Of a stretch of DNA of 64,000 bases, positions 46,920 to 55,485 are shown piece by piece (positions within the stretch are counted from its first letter, which is position 1; every line of letters begins with the position of its first letter). The stretch is from Rhodococcoides fascians A25f (GTDB lineage: Bacteria > Actinomycetota > Actinomycetes > Mycobacteriales > Mycobacteriaceae), in contig NZ_CP049744.1 in NCBI RefSeq assembly GCF_000760935.2, positions 4,805,501-4,869,500 on the forward strand, read 5' to 3'. The notes under the pieces are model-generated. The model saw nothing but the letters and a program-made list of their open reading frames with translations, searched no databases and had not been told where the DNA came from. A program made the position numbers and the translations under genes.

Positions 46920-47405
46920 TACTTTTGCCCCAACCGAGCCTGCAGCCGCAATACAGTCGTTGTCATCTTCTGAGCCCCAGCGATCTCCGCCAAAACGCCT
47001 CGGTCGCACTTCCGATTCAACTGCTCCACAGCGGGCCGCGCCTCACCCTAGGCGTCACCGAGCCCCGGACACATCGCCAGATCAAACACCGTCTGCTTCG
47101 CAGTAGTCACCAGCACCGCACCCAACTCGGTATCGATGCGTCCGCATCCAGACGTGCCATGTCGCGAACGACGAACCGAATCACCGCCTCACGATCCGCC
47201 AACCGAATCGGATCGTGGCGCGTCGGGACAGCCACCACAGCAGTCGCTAACGCCCGCGGAATCGCCCCGTGCAACCGGGCCGCACTGACACCCATCACGA
47301 CGGCATCATCGCGACCATAGGCAGAGACCGCGATACCAGCCGCCGCAGCTCCAAGCCAGGCATCCATCCGGGCCGGACATCGAGGCTGGCGTCGACAGAC
47401 TTCGC
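46920..47405 (-). pseudogene. AbiEi-type antitoxin, degraded
   Basis: One frame encodes VMGVSAARLHGAIPRALATA and VIRFVVRDMARLDADAS, typical of AbiEi antitoxins. The match continues in another frame (TELGAVLVTTAKQTVFDLAM), so there is a frameshift near 47140. An in-frame TAG then follows GLGDA, and the match resumes (EARPAVEQLNRKCDRGVL..., AQKMTTTVLR). The final TAG overlaps the toxin GTG (TAGTGA), as in an intact operon. The N-terminal DNA-binding part is truncated. Confidence 0.7.
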
Positions 47406-47441
47406 CGAAGTTCGCTGAATCCGCAAGGAGGCCATGCAACC

Positions 47442-48272
47442 TCAGGGACGCGATTGTGGGTCGATCGACGTGCCGCGGGGCGCGGGTTCGATCGGGCGGT
47501 TCTGCCATGCGCTCCAGTCGGCTGATGTCTGGGCGGCAGCAGACAGAAGCTTCGGTAGGTAGGTCTCCTCGAGAGTGCCGACGCTGGTTTCTGCGGCGTG
47601 GACGGTGATGTTCATGGCTGCGCGTGCGACTCCACGGCCGTCGTGTACCGGTACCGCGATCGAGCGGACGCCCGGTGCCAGATCCTGATCGGCCAGCGCC
47701 CAACCGCGCTGCGCTGTTTCGTCGAGTATCTCGTCGATCTGCTCGGTCGTGAACACTTTCGCAGCGAGCCCTGAGCGGGTTGGCTCGGACAGGCGCTCGT
47801 GTACCGAACCCCGGTCCATCGCCGAGAGAAGGGCCCGCCCTTGGGAGGTCACCATCGCGGGAAATCGGGTTCCGATGTCGACTCGAAGCGAGATGAGCTT
47901 GGGCACCGCCACGCGGGCGACATACACGATGTCGGAGCCGTCGAGCTGAGCCATCGAAGACGATTCGCCGGTGAAGGCCACCAATTCTTCGAGGTGGGGT
48001 CTGGCCATGTCCCAGAGGTTGAGGGCACCGATGTACGCCATTCCGAGTTCGAGCACCCGCGGGGTCAGGGTGTAGCCGGCGTGGCCGGATCTGACGTAGC
48101 CGAGCTCTTCGAGCGTGAGCAGTATCCGCCGGGCTGTCGGCCGTGCCAGCTCGGCACCAGCGGCGACCTCGGTCAACGACATCACCGGCTTATCGGCCGA
48201 GAAGATCCGGAGCACGTGCAGCCCTCGGGCCAGCGCTTCGATGAAGTCCGGTCCCTGTCCGCGTTCAGCCAC
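47442..48272 (-). CDS. IclR-family transcriptional regulator (PcaR/PobR-like)
   Basis: A 276-residue regulator. The winged helix is at residues 10-70 (DFIEALARGLHVLRIFSADKP, LTEVAAGAELARPTARRILLTLEELGYV), and the IclR effector domain follows (IVYVARVAVPKLISLRVDIGTRFP, TRSGLAAKVFT, LAPGVRSIAVPV). The subgroup controls aromatic catabolism. GTG 48272 has AGAGGCAG upstream. It is divergent from a truncated MhpA-like monooxygenase gene, its probable former target. Confidence 0.88.
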   Translation of the reverse strand: MAERGQGPDFIEALARGLHVLRIFSADKPVMSLTEVAAGAELARPTARRILLTLEELGYVRSGHAGYTLTPRVLELGMAYIGALNLWDMARPHLEELVAFTGESSSMAQLDGSDIVYVARVAVPKLISLRVDIGTRFPAMVTSQGRALLSAMDRGSVHERLSEPTRSGLAAKVFTTEQIDEILDETAQRGWALADQDLAPGVRSIAVPVHDGRGVARAAMNITVHAAETSVGTLEETYLPKLLSAAAQTSADWSAWQNRPIEPAPRGTSIDPQSRP

Positions 48273-48640
48273 TGAACTGCCTCTTCTCTCATGTCGTTGG
48301 TGCAGCACCTTCAGTTGTAGCCGGTCGCCGATGAAGTTCGTCGCGCGGATGCCGATACGGCTGTGCGCTGCACAACGCTCCTACACGCGTATGACGCTTG
48401 ACACATCGAATCTTGGAAGGCATTCTTGAACCTACACGAACGGACCACTGTCCGCTAGACGGACGATAAAGGCTTGAGCTGCTGAAACAAAGCGCAAGGG
48501 TCCGATCGAGTAGCTCACCGGGTTGTCCGGCCGCGAACAGCCTGCGGCCGCGCCGACGGTCGAGGCCAGACCGGAACACCGCACAGATGCACCCCGCCCC
48601 ACCGGCGGCAGACAGAAGTACTCGAAAGGACCCACCAGCG
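48273..48640. promoter_or_regulatory. Divergent IclR/monooxygenase promoter region
   Basis: About 370 bases with no convincing gene. The position suggests an IclR operator, but no clear palindrome was identified. Confidence 0.4.
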
Positions 48641-49513
48641 ATGAAGAACTACGACGTTGTAGTCATCGGTTTCGGACCCGTCGGGCAGATGCCCAGTGCC
48701 CAGCTCGGGCAGGCAGGGCATTCCGTTGCCGCGTTCGAGGCCTACGAGACCCTGTACGGCCTCTCCCGCGCCGGCCACATGGACGACGAGATCGTCCGCA
48801 CGCTGCAGAAGATCGGCATCGACGAAGAATTCAAGTCCGACGCGGTGCCGTGGGACATGTACGACATGCGCACCAAGGCTTTCGACGGCGAGCTGCTGCT
48901 GCGCATGGACTGGTCGCAGGTCGGCCCCCACGGTCACCGTGGCCATTGGATCTTCTACCAGAACTACCTCGAGCTCGCGATGCACCGGGCAGTCACCGAA
49001 ACCGGCAACGTCGACATCACCATGGGCACCAAGGCCGTGGGCTTCGAGCAGGACGACGACGGGGTGACCATCACCCTCGAGCACCGCAAGAGCGGCGAGC
49101 AGACTCAGGTGCGGGCGAAGTACCTCATCGCCGCGGACGGCGCTAACAGCTCCATCCGCGAGCGCCTAGGGATCAAGACCTGGGTCGGCAACTGCGACTA
49201 CAACCAGCTCGTCGTCGACTGCCGCGAGAAGCACAAGCTCAACTTCGAGTTCGACAACGGTCAGTTCGCCGACCCTGAGCGGCCGGGATGTCTGTTCCAG
49301 CTCGGTGCTCACCACCACCGGTGGGAGTGGACACTGTTGCCCGGCGAGAAGCCGGAGGACTTCACCGAAGAGCGGGTATGGGAGCTGTTGAAGCCCTGGG
49401 TGGGCCCCGACGATGTCGAGATCCTGCGCCGTCCGGTCTACAACTTCCGGGAAGTGGTCGCCGAGCATTGGCAGGATGGTCGAGTGTTCCTCGCCGGAGA
49501 CTCCGCCCATCAC
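48641..49513 (+). pseudogene. MhpA-like FAD aromatic hydroxylase, 3'-truncated
   Basis: The first ~290 residues of a class A flavoprotein monooxygenase: VVVIGFGPVGQMPSAQLGQAG (FAD), the DG motif KYLIAADGANSSIRERLG and VFLAGDSAHH (the GD motif). Related hydroxylases of 3-(3-hydroxyphenyl)propionate or resorcinol are 500-600 residues long; here the coding sequence changes into transposase sequence right after GDSAHH, so the substrate/C-terminal domain is lost. The truncated product would not be expected to work. ATG 48641 follows CGAAAGGACCC. Confidence 0.8.
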
Positions 49514-50060
49514 GTAGTCGGTTGGGCCACAGAGGCACTCGATGCGATACGCCGCCAGGCATGGACCGACGCACGCCGCGTGGGCCACACTCGATCACAC
49601 GGGTGGATCAATGGCCGGCGCTCCACCGTCTCCATCGGTTCCGCCCGAGCGTTGCTCCGTTCCCGGTACGCGCTGTGGAAGAACCCAGAAGATCTCACGG
49701 ACCCTTCAACGCGTGAAGCTCCGCTGGATCGCATCTACCGATCCTCGGGTCTACCGTGCTTACCTGGTCAAAGAGGCCTATGGACGGTCTTCAAGCTCCC
49801 ATCCGACCAGGATGTCGAAGCACTCGAACGATGGGTCCAGTGGGCACGACGCAGCCGAATCGAATCCTTCGTCACGCTTCCGCACCGTGTCGGCACCCAC
49901 CGCGAACAGATCCATGCCGCAATCGAACACGGCTTGTCCAACGGACTCGTCGAATCGATGAACACCAAGATCCGACTCATCACTCGCATCGCTTTCGGTT
50001 TTGTCCGTTCTGAGGCACTTCATTTTCTTTGTTCTTTTACGCCCTCGCGCAATCTGTCAT
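49508..50060 (+). mobile_element. ISL3-family transposase fragment
   Basis: The C-terminal third of an ISL3-type transposase: VGWATEALDAIRRQAW, RYALWKNPEDLT, WVQWARRSRIESFV and IEHGLSNGLVESMNTKIRLITRIAFG, the hallmark DDE C-terminus. The middle segment ASTDPRVYRAYLVKEAYG is in a different frame, so two frameshifts (near 49705 and 49785) disrupt it. The 5' part of the IS and clear terminal repeats are absent. The fragment is fused in frame to the monooxygenase gene. Confidence 0.8.
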
Positions 50061-50286
50061 TCGAGTCGCGATCGAGCACAAGAGGTCTAACCAGCACCAG
50101 GTCTTAGACGCCTGCGCAGAGCCCGCCGAACAGCTGCGGTGTCAACAGCTCGCCGCGTAGCTCAAGATCGATGTCCGGCAGTCGTTTGTGTACACGGTGC
50201 GCAAGCAGTGGTAGTACGTCATATGTCGCAGTACCGACGCAGTTTCGGTAGAGCGGTCCCTGTCGATGACGCTTGTCGTCCACCTT

Positions 50287-50604
50287 TTAGACGTCAAATG
50301 TGAACCACTTACGTTGCCTTCGTTCACGTTCGGTCATTCCGCCCCATACTCCGAACGGCTCACCGGCCGTGAGAGCGTGCGTAAGGCACTGTTTGCGGAC
50401 CGGGCAAGCCATGCAGATGGTTTTTGCGGCTGCGACGCCCTCGTGTTCGAAGGGTTCGAAGTCCGAGGTGCCAAAGAATGTGGCGGGACTGGCATTGCGG
50501 CAACGTGCATCAAGTTGCCAATCCCACAATGCGGCCTCCGGCGCAGGGAGGTTCACCGGCCGTTCGGGAAATCGTGCACCTAGACGCAACGCTGCTCCAA
50601 TCAT
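50287..50604 (-). CDS. WhiB-family Fe-S transcription factor
   Basis: A 105-residue WhiB protein with four conserved cysteines for a [4Fe-4S] cluster (one in DARCRNA, then CMACPVRKQC, where the first, second and last Cys count), the G(V/I)WGG turn (GVWGGMTERER) and a basic C-terminal tail (RRQRKWF). It binds the main sigma factor and DNA in a redox- or NO-sensitive way. The subclass is not certain. Accessory WhiB genes occur on actinobacterial plasmids and islands. Confidence 0.9.
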   Translation of the reverse strand: MIGAALRLGARFPERPVNLPAPEAALWDWQLDARCRNASPATFFGTSDFEPFEHEGVAAAKTICMACPVRKQCLTHALTAGEPFGVWGGMTERERRQRKWFTFDV

Positions 50605-50939
50605 TCACATGGTCGTCCAATAGTTGGACGCTATACTATAGGAATAGCGGTTGGTGTCGGCAACCCACGCCGACGCACTCCCGGAAAGCTGCTGCTGGCG
50701 CTGCCCCTCCCACTGCGCACCGAGAGGGATCGGCTCGAAGCCTTCGCCCAGGTGACCTGTTGATGAGAGACCCGACATCATGGTCAGACTGAAGAGGAGG
50801 GCCAAGCCGAACCGCGCCGAAAACAGTTGCAACAGCGCTGTGTCCGACACGGGCCACGTGAGACACCATTGCGGTACTCTTTACATACATAGATACTGAC
50901 TTACTGTAAATGTATCAATACGCGAAGTATGGAGTTCTC
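50605..50939. promoter_or_regulatory. Divergent whiB/NMO promoter region
   Basis: About 335 bases without a supported gene. Near the rightward gene is an AT-rich stretch with ATACAT (50885-50890) and ATGTAT (50910-50915) as a widely spaced inverted repeat, and the 10-mer CGCGAAGTAT at 50921-50930, which recurs upstream of the PaaX gene. Confidence 0.45.
50614..50630. promoter_or_regulatory. Palindrome in the whiB leader
   Basis: CGTCCAA-TAG-TTGGACG has 7-bp perfect arms and ends about 10 bases upstream of the WhiB start codon. A TATAGTAT-like -10 (minus strand) lies next to it. It is either an operator or a translation-blocking hairpin. Confidence 0.5.
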
Positions 50940-51995
50940 ATGCAACCCATCAGGAACCGCTACACCCAGCTCGTCGGCATCGACCATCCGATAGTGCAGG
51001 AAGGCCTCGGCCCCTTCCGGACGCCGAAGCTTGCGGCCGCCGTGTCCAACGCGGGCGGGCTGGGCACGGTCTCGATGCCGGGCATGCCCACCGATCTCGA
51101 TGCTGGTGCGCGTACCTTTCGAGAGCACATCGAGGAATGTGCTGCCCTGACCCGCGGGCCTTTCGCTGTCAACATTCCGGTCGGTGTAGATGGGAACGGC
51201 GTTGTGCTTCCCTTCACAGATGTCTATATTCGTACGGTTTTGGCAGCTCGTGAGGCGGACGCATCGCTCGCCCGGAAGCTGACGGTCATGACCACCTCCG
51301 CTGGCTTTCCCGGGTCCTACATCTCGATGATCAGGGACGCTGGGATGATTCATCAGCACAAAGTCGGCTCGACCCGTCAGGCGATCAAAGCAGCCGAGGC
51401 CGGCGTCGACGTCGTTATCGCTGCCGGTTTCGAAATGGGAGGTCATGCCCCAAGCGCGGCCGTCCACTCCTACGTGTTGATCCCCAACGTCACGGAAGCA
51501 GTGGATGTTCCAGTGCTGCTGACCGGGGGTGCCCGCGATGCGCGCGGCCTCGCAGCGGCCCTGGCGATGGGGGCGGACGGAGTGGCGATGGGAACGCGGT
51601 TCATCACTAGCACCGCAAATTCCGATTGGCACCCTGCCTATATTCAAGCTTTGCTCGACGCCAAAGAAGGCGACGATGTAGCGTTCGACGGGGTGTACGG
51701 CCCGTGCCGAGGATTGAAAAACGCCGCATCGCAGAAACTTTCGAGGCATTTGGATGCGCCGTCGGGCGAGGTCGCCGATGCGGTCGAGCTGACACGCTGG
51801 AAGATTGAATCGATGCAGCGCGCACAAACGGACGGCGATGTCGTCGACGGCCTTGTCCTCACCGGCCAGGTCGCCGCAGCGATCAACGACATCATTGACA
51901 TCGCCGACTTCGTACCGCGGATGGCAGCCGAGGCCGCAGATATTCTGAGAGGACTCGTCGCGTCCCTACCTGCACTCAGCCCAGCAGTAAGCTGA
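50940..51995 (+). CDS. Nitronate monooxygenase-like FMN protein
   Basis: A 351-residue TIM-barrel flavoprotein of the NMO/2-nitropropane dioxygenase/FabK group: HPIVQEGLGPFRTPKLAAAVSNAGGLG at the N-terminus, VIAAGFEMGGH with the family's catalytic His, PVLLTGGARDARGLAAALAMGADGVAMGTRF for FMN phosphate. It oxidises nitronates or reduces enoyl thioesters; in this context an enoyl- or dienoyl-CoA substrate is a fair guess. ATG 50940 follows GGAG. It is the first gene of the aromatic/alicyclic CoA cluster. Confidence 0.85.
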   Translation: MQPIRNRYTQLVGIDHPIVQEGLGPFRTPKLAAAVSNAGGLGTVSMPGMPTDLDAGARTFREHIEECAALTRGPFAVNIPVGVDGNGVVLPFTDVYIRTVLAAREADASLARKLTVMTTSAGFPGSYISMIRDAGMIHQHKVGSTRQAIKAAEAGVDVVIAAGFEMGGHAPSAAVHSYVLIPNVTEAVDVPVLLTGGARDARGLAAALAMGADGVAMGTRFITSTANSDWHPAYIQALLDAKEGDDVAFDGVYGPCRGLKNAASQKLSRHLDAPSGEVADAVELTRWKIESMQRAQTDGDVVDGLVLTGQVAAAINDIIDIADFVPRMAAEAADILRGLVASLPALSPAVS

Positions 51996-52010
51996 GATTC
52001 GCGAAGTATC

Positions 52011-52838
52011 ATGACGGACGTGACAGCGAAGGTAGGCACCCTCGGAAGCGCTCGTTCGGTGCTCGTTTCAGTGCTTGGTGAGCTCGTTGCGCCGTATCGG
52101 CGGCCCGTGCGGACCGCTGCGCTCCTTTATGCCTTGATGGGCCTCGGTTTCGGGGAGCCCGCCAGTAGGCAGGCGATCGCGCGGGCCGGCGCATCGGGCT
52201 TGCTTACCGCCGAACGGGACGGCCGCGAGACCAAGTGGATTCTCACCGAGCAGGCACACCGACTCTTCGTCGAGGGCGTCAGCCGTGTATTCCCCGACGT
52301 CGCGGCGGCCGGTCGCTGGGACGGCAAGTGGCTCGTCGTCATCGCACCTATTCCGGAATCGCACCGAGCCGTACGAAAGAAGCTGTACGCGGCATTTCGA
52401 TGGGCCGGTTTCGGTAACCCCAGCCCGGGAGTGTGGGTCACTCCGCACGTCGAACGTTTGGCCGAGGCCGCCGCGGTGATCGAGTCGCTCGGACTGTCGC
52501 CGAACACCATGTCGTTTATCGGATCCCCCGCCTCCGCCGGCATATCGGAGGACGACTTGGTGGAGCGATCATGGGATCTCGACGAAGTCGCGCAGTCGTA
52601 CGACGAGCTTCTGAGCAGGTTCGACGAGAAAGGGATTCTTTCCGGCGAGGAAGCGCTGATGGCGCACCTCGAGCTGGTCGACGCGCTGCGCCATACGCCG
52701 TACATGGATCCCCATCTGCCGGCCGCTCTGTTGCCGGATTGGGCCGGCCTAGGAGCCGTCAAACGACTGCAGGACCTACGGGCGGAGTGGACTCCCGCCG
52801 CTCACGCCCACTGGTTGACGGTCACTCCCTTCGATTGA
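52011..52838 (+). CDS. PaaX-family transcriptional repressor
   Basis: A 275-residue PaaX-like regulator: a winged helix at the N-terminus (VRTAALLYALMGLGFGEPASRQAIARAGASGLLTAERDGRETKW), then the conserved central region (DGKWLVVIAPIPESHRAVRKKLYAAFRWAGFGNPSPGVWVTPH), and the C-terminal PaaX_C domain. PaaX responds to phenylacetyl-CoA in E. coli; relatives sense other aryl-CoA thioesters. It lies 15 bases after the NMO gene and just upstream of the dehydratase/reductase operon, so it probably controls both. Confidence 0.9.
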   Translation: MTDVTAKVGTLGSARSVLVSVLGELVAPYRRPVRTAALLYALMGLGFGEPASRQAIARAGASGLLTAERDGRETKWILTEQAHRLFVEGVSRVFPDVAAAGRWDGKWLVVIAPIPESHRAVRKKLYAAFRWAGFGNPSPGVWVTPHVERLAEAAAVIESLGLSPNTMSFIGSPASAGISEDDLVERSWDLDEVAQSYDELLSRFDEKGILSGEEALMAHLELVDALRHTPYMDPHLPAALLPDWAGLGAVKRLQDLRAEWTPAAHAHWLTVTPFD

Positions 52839-52875
52839 TCATCGTAACGACTCGCCTTGCGTAATACATTTGTAG

Positions 52876-52896
52876 ACATTGAGTGGACTCAGATGT
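52876..52896. promoter_or_regulatory. Dyad-symmetric operator upstream of the reductase/dehydratase operon
   Basis: ACAT-TGAGT-GG-ACTCA-G-ATGT is a near-perfect dyad with an inner palindrome TGAGTGGACTCA and outer ACAT/ATGT arms. TACATTTG and CAGATGTA extend it to 52865-52897. It lies about 60-80 bases upstream of the first subunit gene, in an AT-rich stretch with TAATATT. It is a likely PaaX or TetR site. Confidence 0.55.
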
Positions 52897-52952
52897 AATA
52901 TTTTGGGCAGCGCCGTTTCGGTGCGTTCCATAAGCAAGTCGAAGGACACGAT

Positions 52953-54125
52953 GTGAGCGAACTTCACGCACCCCTCATGGCCACGCTACAAACTGCTGCA
53001 GACGATCCGGTCTCGTATGCACAGAGTTGGAAAGCAACACGGCAGCGGCCGGTGATCGGTTCGTTTCCTATGAACTTCCCATCGGAGATCGTGCACGCGG
53101 CCGGAGCCTTGCCGGTCATCATCCAAGAAAGCAAAACGCCCATCACTGAGGGCCGGAGCATGCTCGCCGAGTTCTATTGCGGTTACACCCGAAGCGTTGC
53201 CGATCAAGCTGCGATCGGTGAACTGGATATTTTCGACGGTTTCGTCGCCGCCGATCATTGCGTACAGCTCTTGGGAGCGGTCGACGCTATTCGGTACGTG
53301 CGTCCGGAGAAGCCTGTGCACTTCGCACAGTTCACTAGCTCCATGGACGACGCGTGGTCCAAGCCCCGCGTCGACAGCAGAATCGGAGATCTCAAAGCCG
53401 AGATAGAGACTGTCGTCGGCAACAGTTTCTCGCCCGAGGACCTGACGAACAGCATCAAGGTGTTCAACAAGAACCGGCAACTCCTTCGGCATCTCTACGA
53501 CCTGCGTCGTTCCGGTCGTGTCCGGATCACCGCGAGCGAGATGCAATTACTCGTCAAGTCGTCGATGGTGATGGACGTCGAAGAGCACACCGCGATATTG
53601 CTAGGGCTCATCGACGCATTGGTCGTACACGACGAAGCGCCGGAAAATGTTGTCCGTCTGCACCTTTCAGGCCACTTCTGCCATGCACCCAAGCCGGAGA
53701 TCCTCGACGTCATCGAGGAATCCGGTGGGCTCGTCGTCGACGACGACCTTTACACCGGATTCCGGTACATCTCCACAGACGTTCCCGAGACCGGCGACCC
53801 GCTCATCGCATTGTCATCGTGGTATATGGAACGAAACATCAACGCCCCGTGCCCCACTCGGGTGACCAACAAGGTCGACTGGGACACCTACCTGCTCAAC
53901 TCGCTCGAGGCCAGCCGCTCGGTCGGTGTGATCGTGTTGATGGCCAAGTTCTGCGAACCGCACATGCTGTACTACCCGGAACTGCGCAAAGCGCTCGAGT
54001 CCCACGGAGTTCCGTTGCTGCTGATCGAGACCGAGCACGAAGGCATGCCGGTCGAGACCATGCGCACCAGGATGGAAACGTTTGTCGAGCGAATCCGCCG
54101 TCAGCCCACGCCTGTTCCGGCCTGA
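52953..54125 (+). CDS. 2-hydroxyacyl-CoA dehydratase/benzoyl-CoA reductase, BcrC/HgdB-type subunit
   Basis: A 390-residue subunit of the radical-forming HgdB/BcrC family. Conserved features: RPVIGSFPMNFPSEIVHAAGALPV at the N-terminus, Cys 76 (EFYCGYTRS), Cys 103 (ADHCVQLL) and Cys 334 (AKFCEPHMLYYPELRKALE), three well-spaced cysteines able to hold an Fe-S cluster. The length is close to BcrC (about 385) and HgdB (about 380). It pairs with the next gene product. GTG 52953 follows GAAGGA. Whether it serves a dehydratase or an aryl-CoA reductase is not decidable from the sequence alone. Confidence 0.87.
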   Translation: MSELHAPLMATLQTAADDPVSYAQSWKATRQRPVIGSFPMNFPSEIVHAAGALPVIIQESKTPITEGRSMLAEFYCGYTRSVADQAAIGELDIFDGFVAADHCVQLLGAVDAIRYVRPEKPVHFAQFTSSMDDAWSKPRVDSRIGDLKAEIETVVGNSFSPEDLTNSIKVFNKNRQLLRHLYDLRRSGRVRITASEMQLLVKSSMVMDVEEHTAILLGLIDALVVHDEAPENVVRLHLSGHFCHAPKPEILDVIEESGGLVVDDDLYTGFRYISTDVPETGDPLIALSSWYMERNINAPCPTRVTNKVDWDTYLLNSLEASRSVGVIVLMAKFCEPHMLYYPELRKALESHGVPLLLIETEHEGMPVETMRTRMETFVERIRRQPTPVPA

Positions 54126-54145
54126 AACGTCACTAGGAGTTCACA

Positions 54146-55480
54146 ATGACCACCGCAATCCCGCAGCAGGACAAGACCAATCGTCTCAAGAGCACCAGGC
54201 TTGGCGGCAAGATGACCGCAGACTACTGGGAGAATATATTCACCGCGAAGGAACGCGGCAAGCATGTGGTCTGGTACAACGGTGCTGCCATGAATCCATT
54301 ATTTCAGGCGGCTGGACTCGAATGGTGCCACGGCGAGGCCTTCGCTGCCCGACTCGCGGCGCAGCACCTCGAGGAACCCGCGCAGGCGGCCGGTGCGGAG
54401 TACGGCTACATCGGCGAACTGTGTTCCTACGCCCGGACCCACCTCGGTTGCGCCGTGCTGACGCAGCAGACGGTCAGCGAACGTCAAACCGGCGTGGTCG
54501 GATTGGTGGATCAGCAGGAACTGGCCGCCAAGCTGCCGGCACCGGATTTTTTCGTCAACGGTTACGCGGGTTGCAGTACCGGACAGCAGTGGGATGCGAT
54601 GACCTATCGCGTCTTCGACCGCAAGCTGCCGATCTTCAACGTCTCGCTGCCGATGTTGTGGGGAAACAAGCCTGATGCTGGCTACATGCGTGGTGAAGAA
54701 TGGAACGAAGTCAGCACGTACGCCGAAGGCCAGTTGCGCGAGTTGGTCGGCTTCCTCGAACACCAGACCGGACGACCGTTCGACTGGGACGTATTGAGTG
54801 AAAGCATGTCCTACATCAAGAAGGCATCGGAGCTTCGGCTCGAGGCAATGCAACTGTGCACGATGGCACCGACCCCCGCAACGTATTGGGACTGGGTCGC
54901 AAGTATCGCCCCCATCAACTTTCTGCCCGGCAACCAAGCACTCGTCGACTACTTTGCCGGCGTGAAAGCGGAAATCCAGCAGCGCATAGTGGACGGCATC
55001 TCCGGTGTCGCGAACGAGAAGTACCGCCTGTACTTCGACGGGATCATGAACTGGAACAAGCTCGGCTTCCTCACCCGCAAGTTCGCCGAATACGACGTTG
55101 CCGTTGTGGCCGGACGCTACACCCACGAATCCTTCTGGCAGGAACCACAACTCATCGACGTCGACAATCCGCTACGCGGCATGGCCCAGCATTACCTGCT
55201 GTGCCCGCTGAACCACGGTTTGAAGAATTTGGAGGAACTGCTGCTGCGTCGTATCGACGAATATGCCATCGACGGCATCGCCTTCCACTCCACCCGTACC
55301 TGCCGGGCAATGACCAACCCCCAGTCCATGCTCGCCAAAGCCGCCGAGCGTGAACGCGGTGTCAAGTCGTTCGTCTTCGAAGGCGACGTCGCAGACGCGT
55401 CTTTCTACAACGACGAGATGTTCGACAGTCGCCTCGAAGCAATGTTGGAAGCCATCGACGTACAGCGGATGAAGATCTGA
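54146..55480 (+). CDS. 2-hydroxyacyl-CoA dehydratase/benzoyl-CoA reductase, BcrB/HgdA-type subunit
   Basis: A 444-residue partner subunit. Cys 93 (IGELCSYARTHLG), Cys 143 (GYAGCSTGQQWD) and Cys 386 (HSTRTCRAMTNPQ) fit the three cluster ligands of this family. EKYRLYFDGIMNWNKLGFL and VVAGRYTHESFW match the BcrB/HgdA core. The length fits BcrB/BadE (about 436-440) better than HgdA (about 477). ATG 54146 has AGGAG at good spacing. With the upstream subunit it would bind an acyl- or aryl-CoA at two Fe-S clusters and accept low-potential electrons from the activase. Confidence 0.87.
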   Translation: MTTAIPQQDKTNRLKSTRLGGKMTADYWENIFTAKERGKHVVWYNGAAMNPLFQAAGLEWCHGEAFAARLAAQHLEEPAQAAGAEYGYIGELCSYARTHLGCAVLTQQTVSERQTGVVGLVDQQELAAKLPAPDFFVNGYAGCSTGQQWDAMTYRVFDRKLPIFNVSLPMLWGNKPDAGYMRGEEWNEVSTYAEGQLRELVGFLEHQTGRPFDWDVLSESMSYIKKASELRLEAMQLCTMAPTPATYWDWVASIAPINFLPGNQALVDYFAGVKAEIQQRIVDGISGVANEKYRLYFDGIMNWNKLGFLTRKFAEYDVAVVAGRYTHESFWQEPQLIDVDNPLRGMAQHYLLCPLNHGLKNLEELLLRRIDEYAIDGIAFHSTRTCRAMTNPQSMLAKAAERERGVKSFVFEGDVADASFYNDEMFDSRLEAMLEAIDVQRMKI

Positions 55481-55485
55481 CTTCG

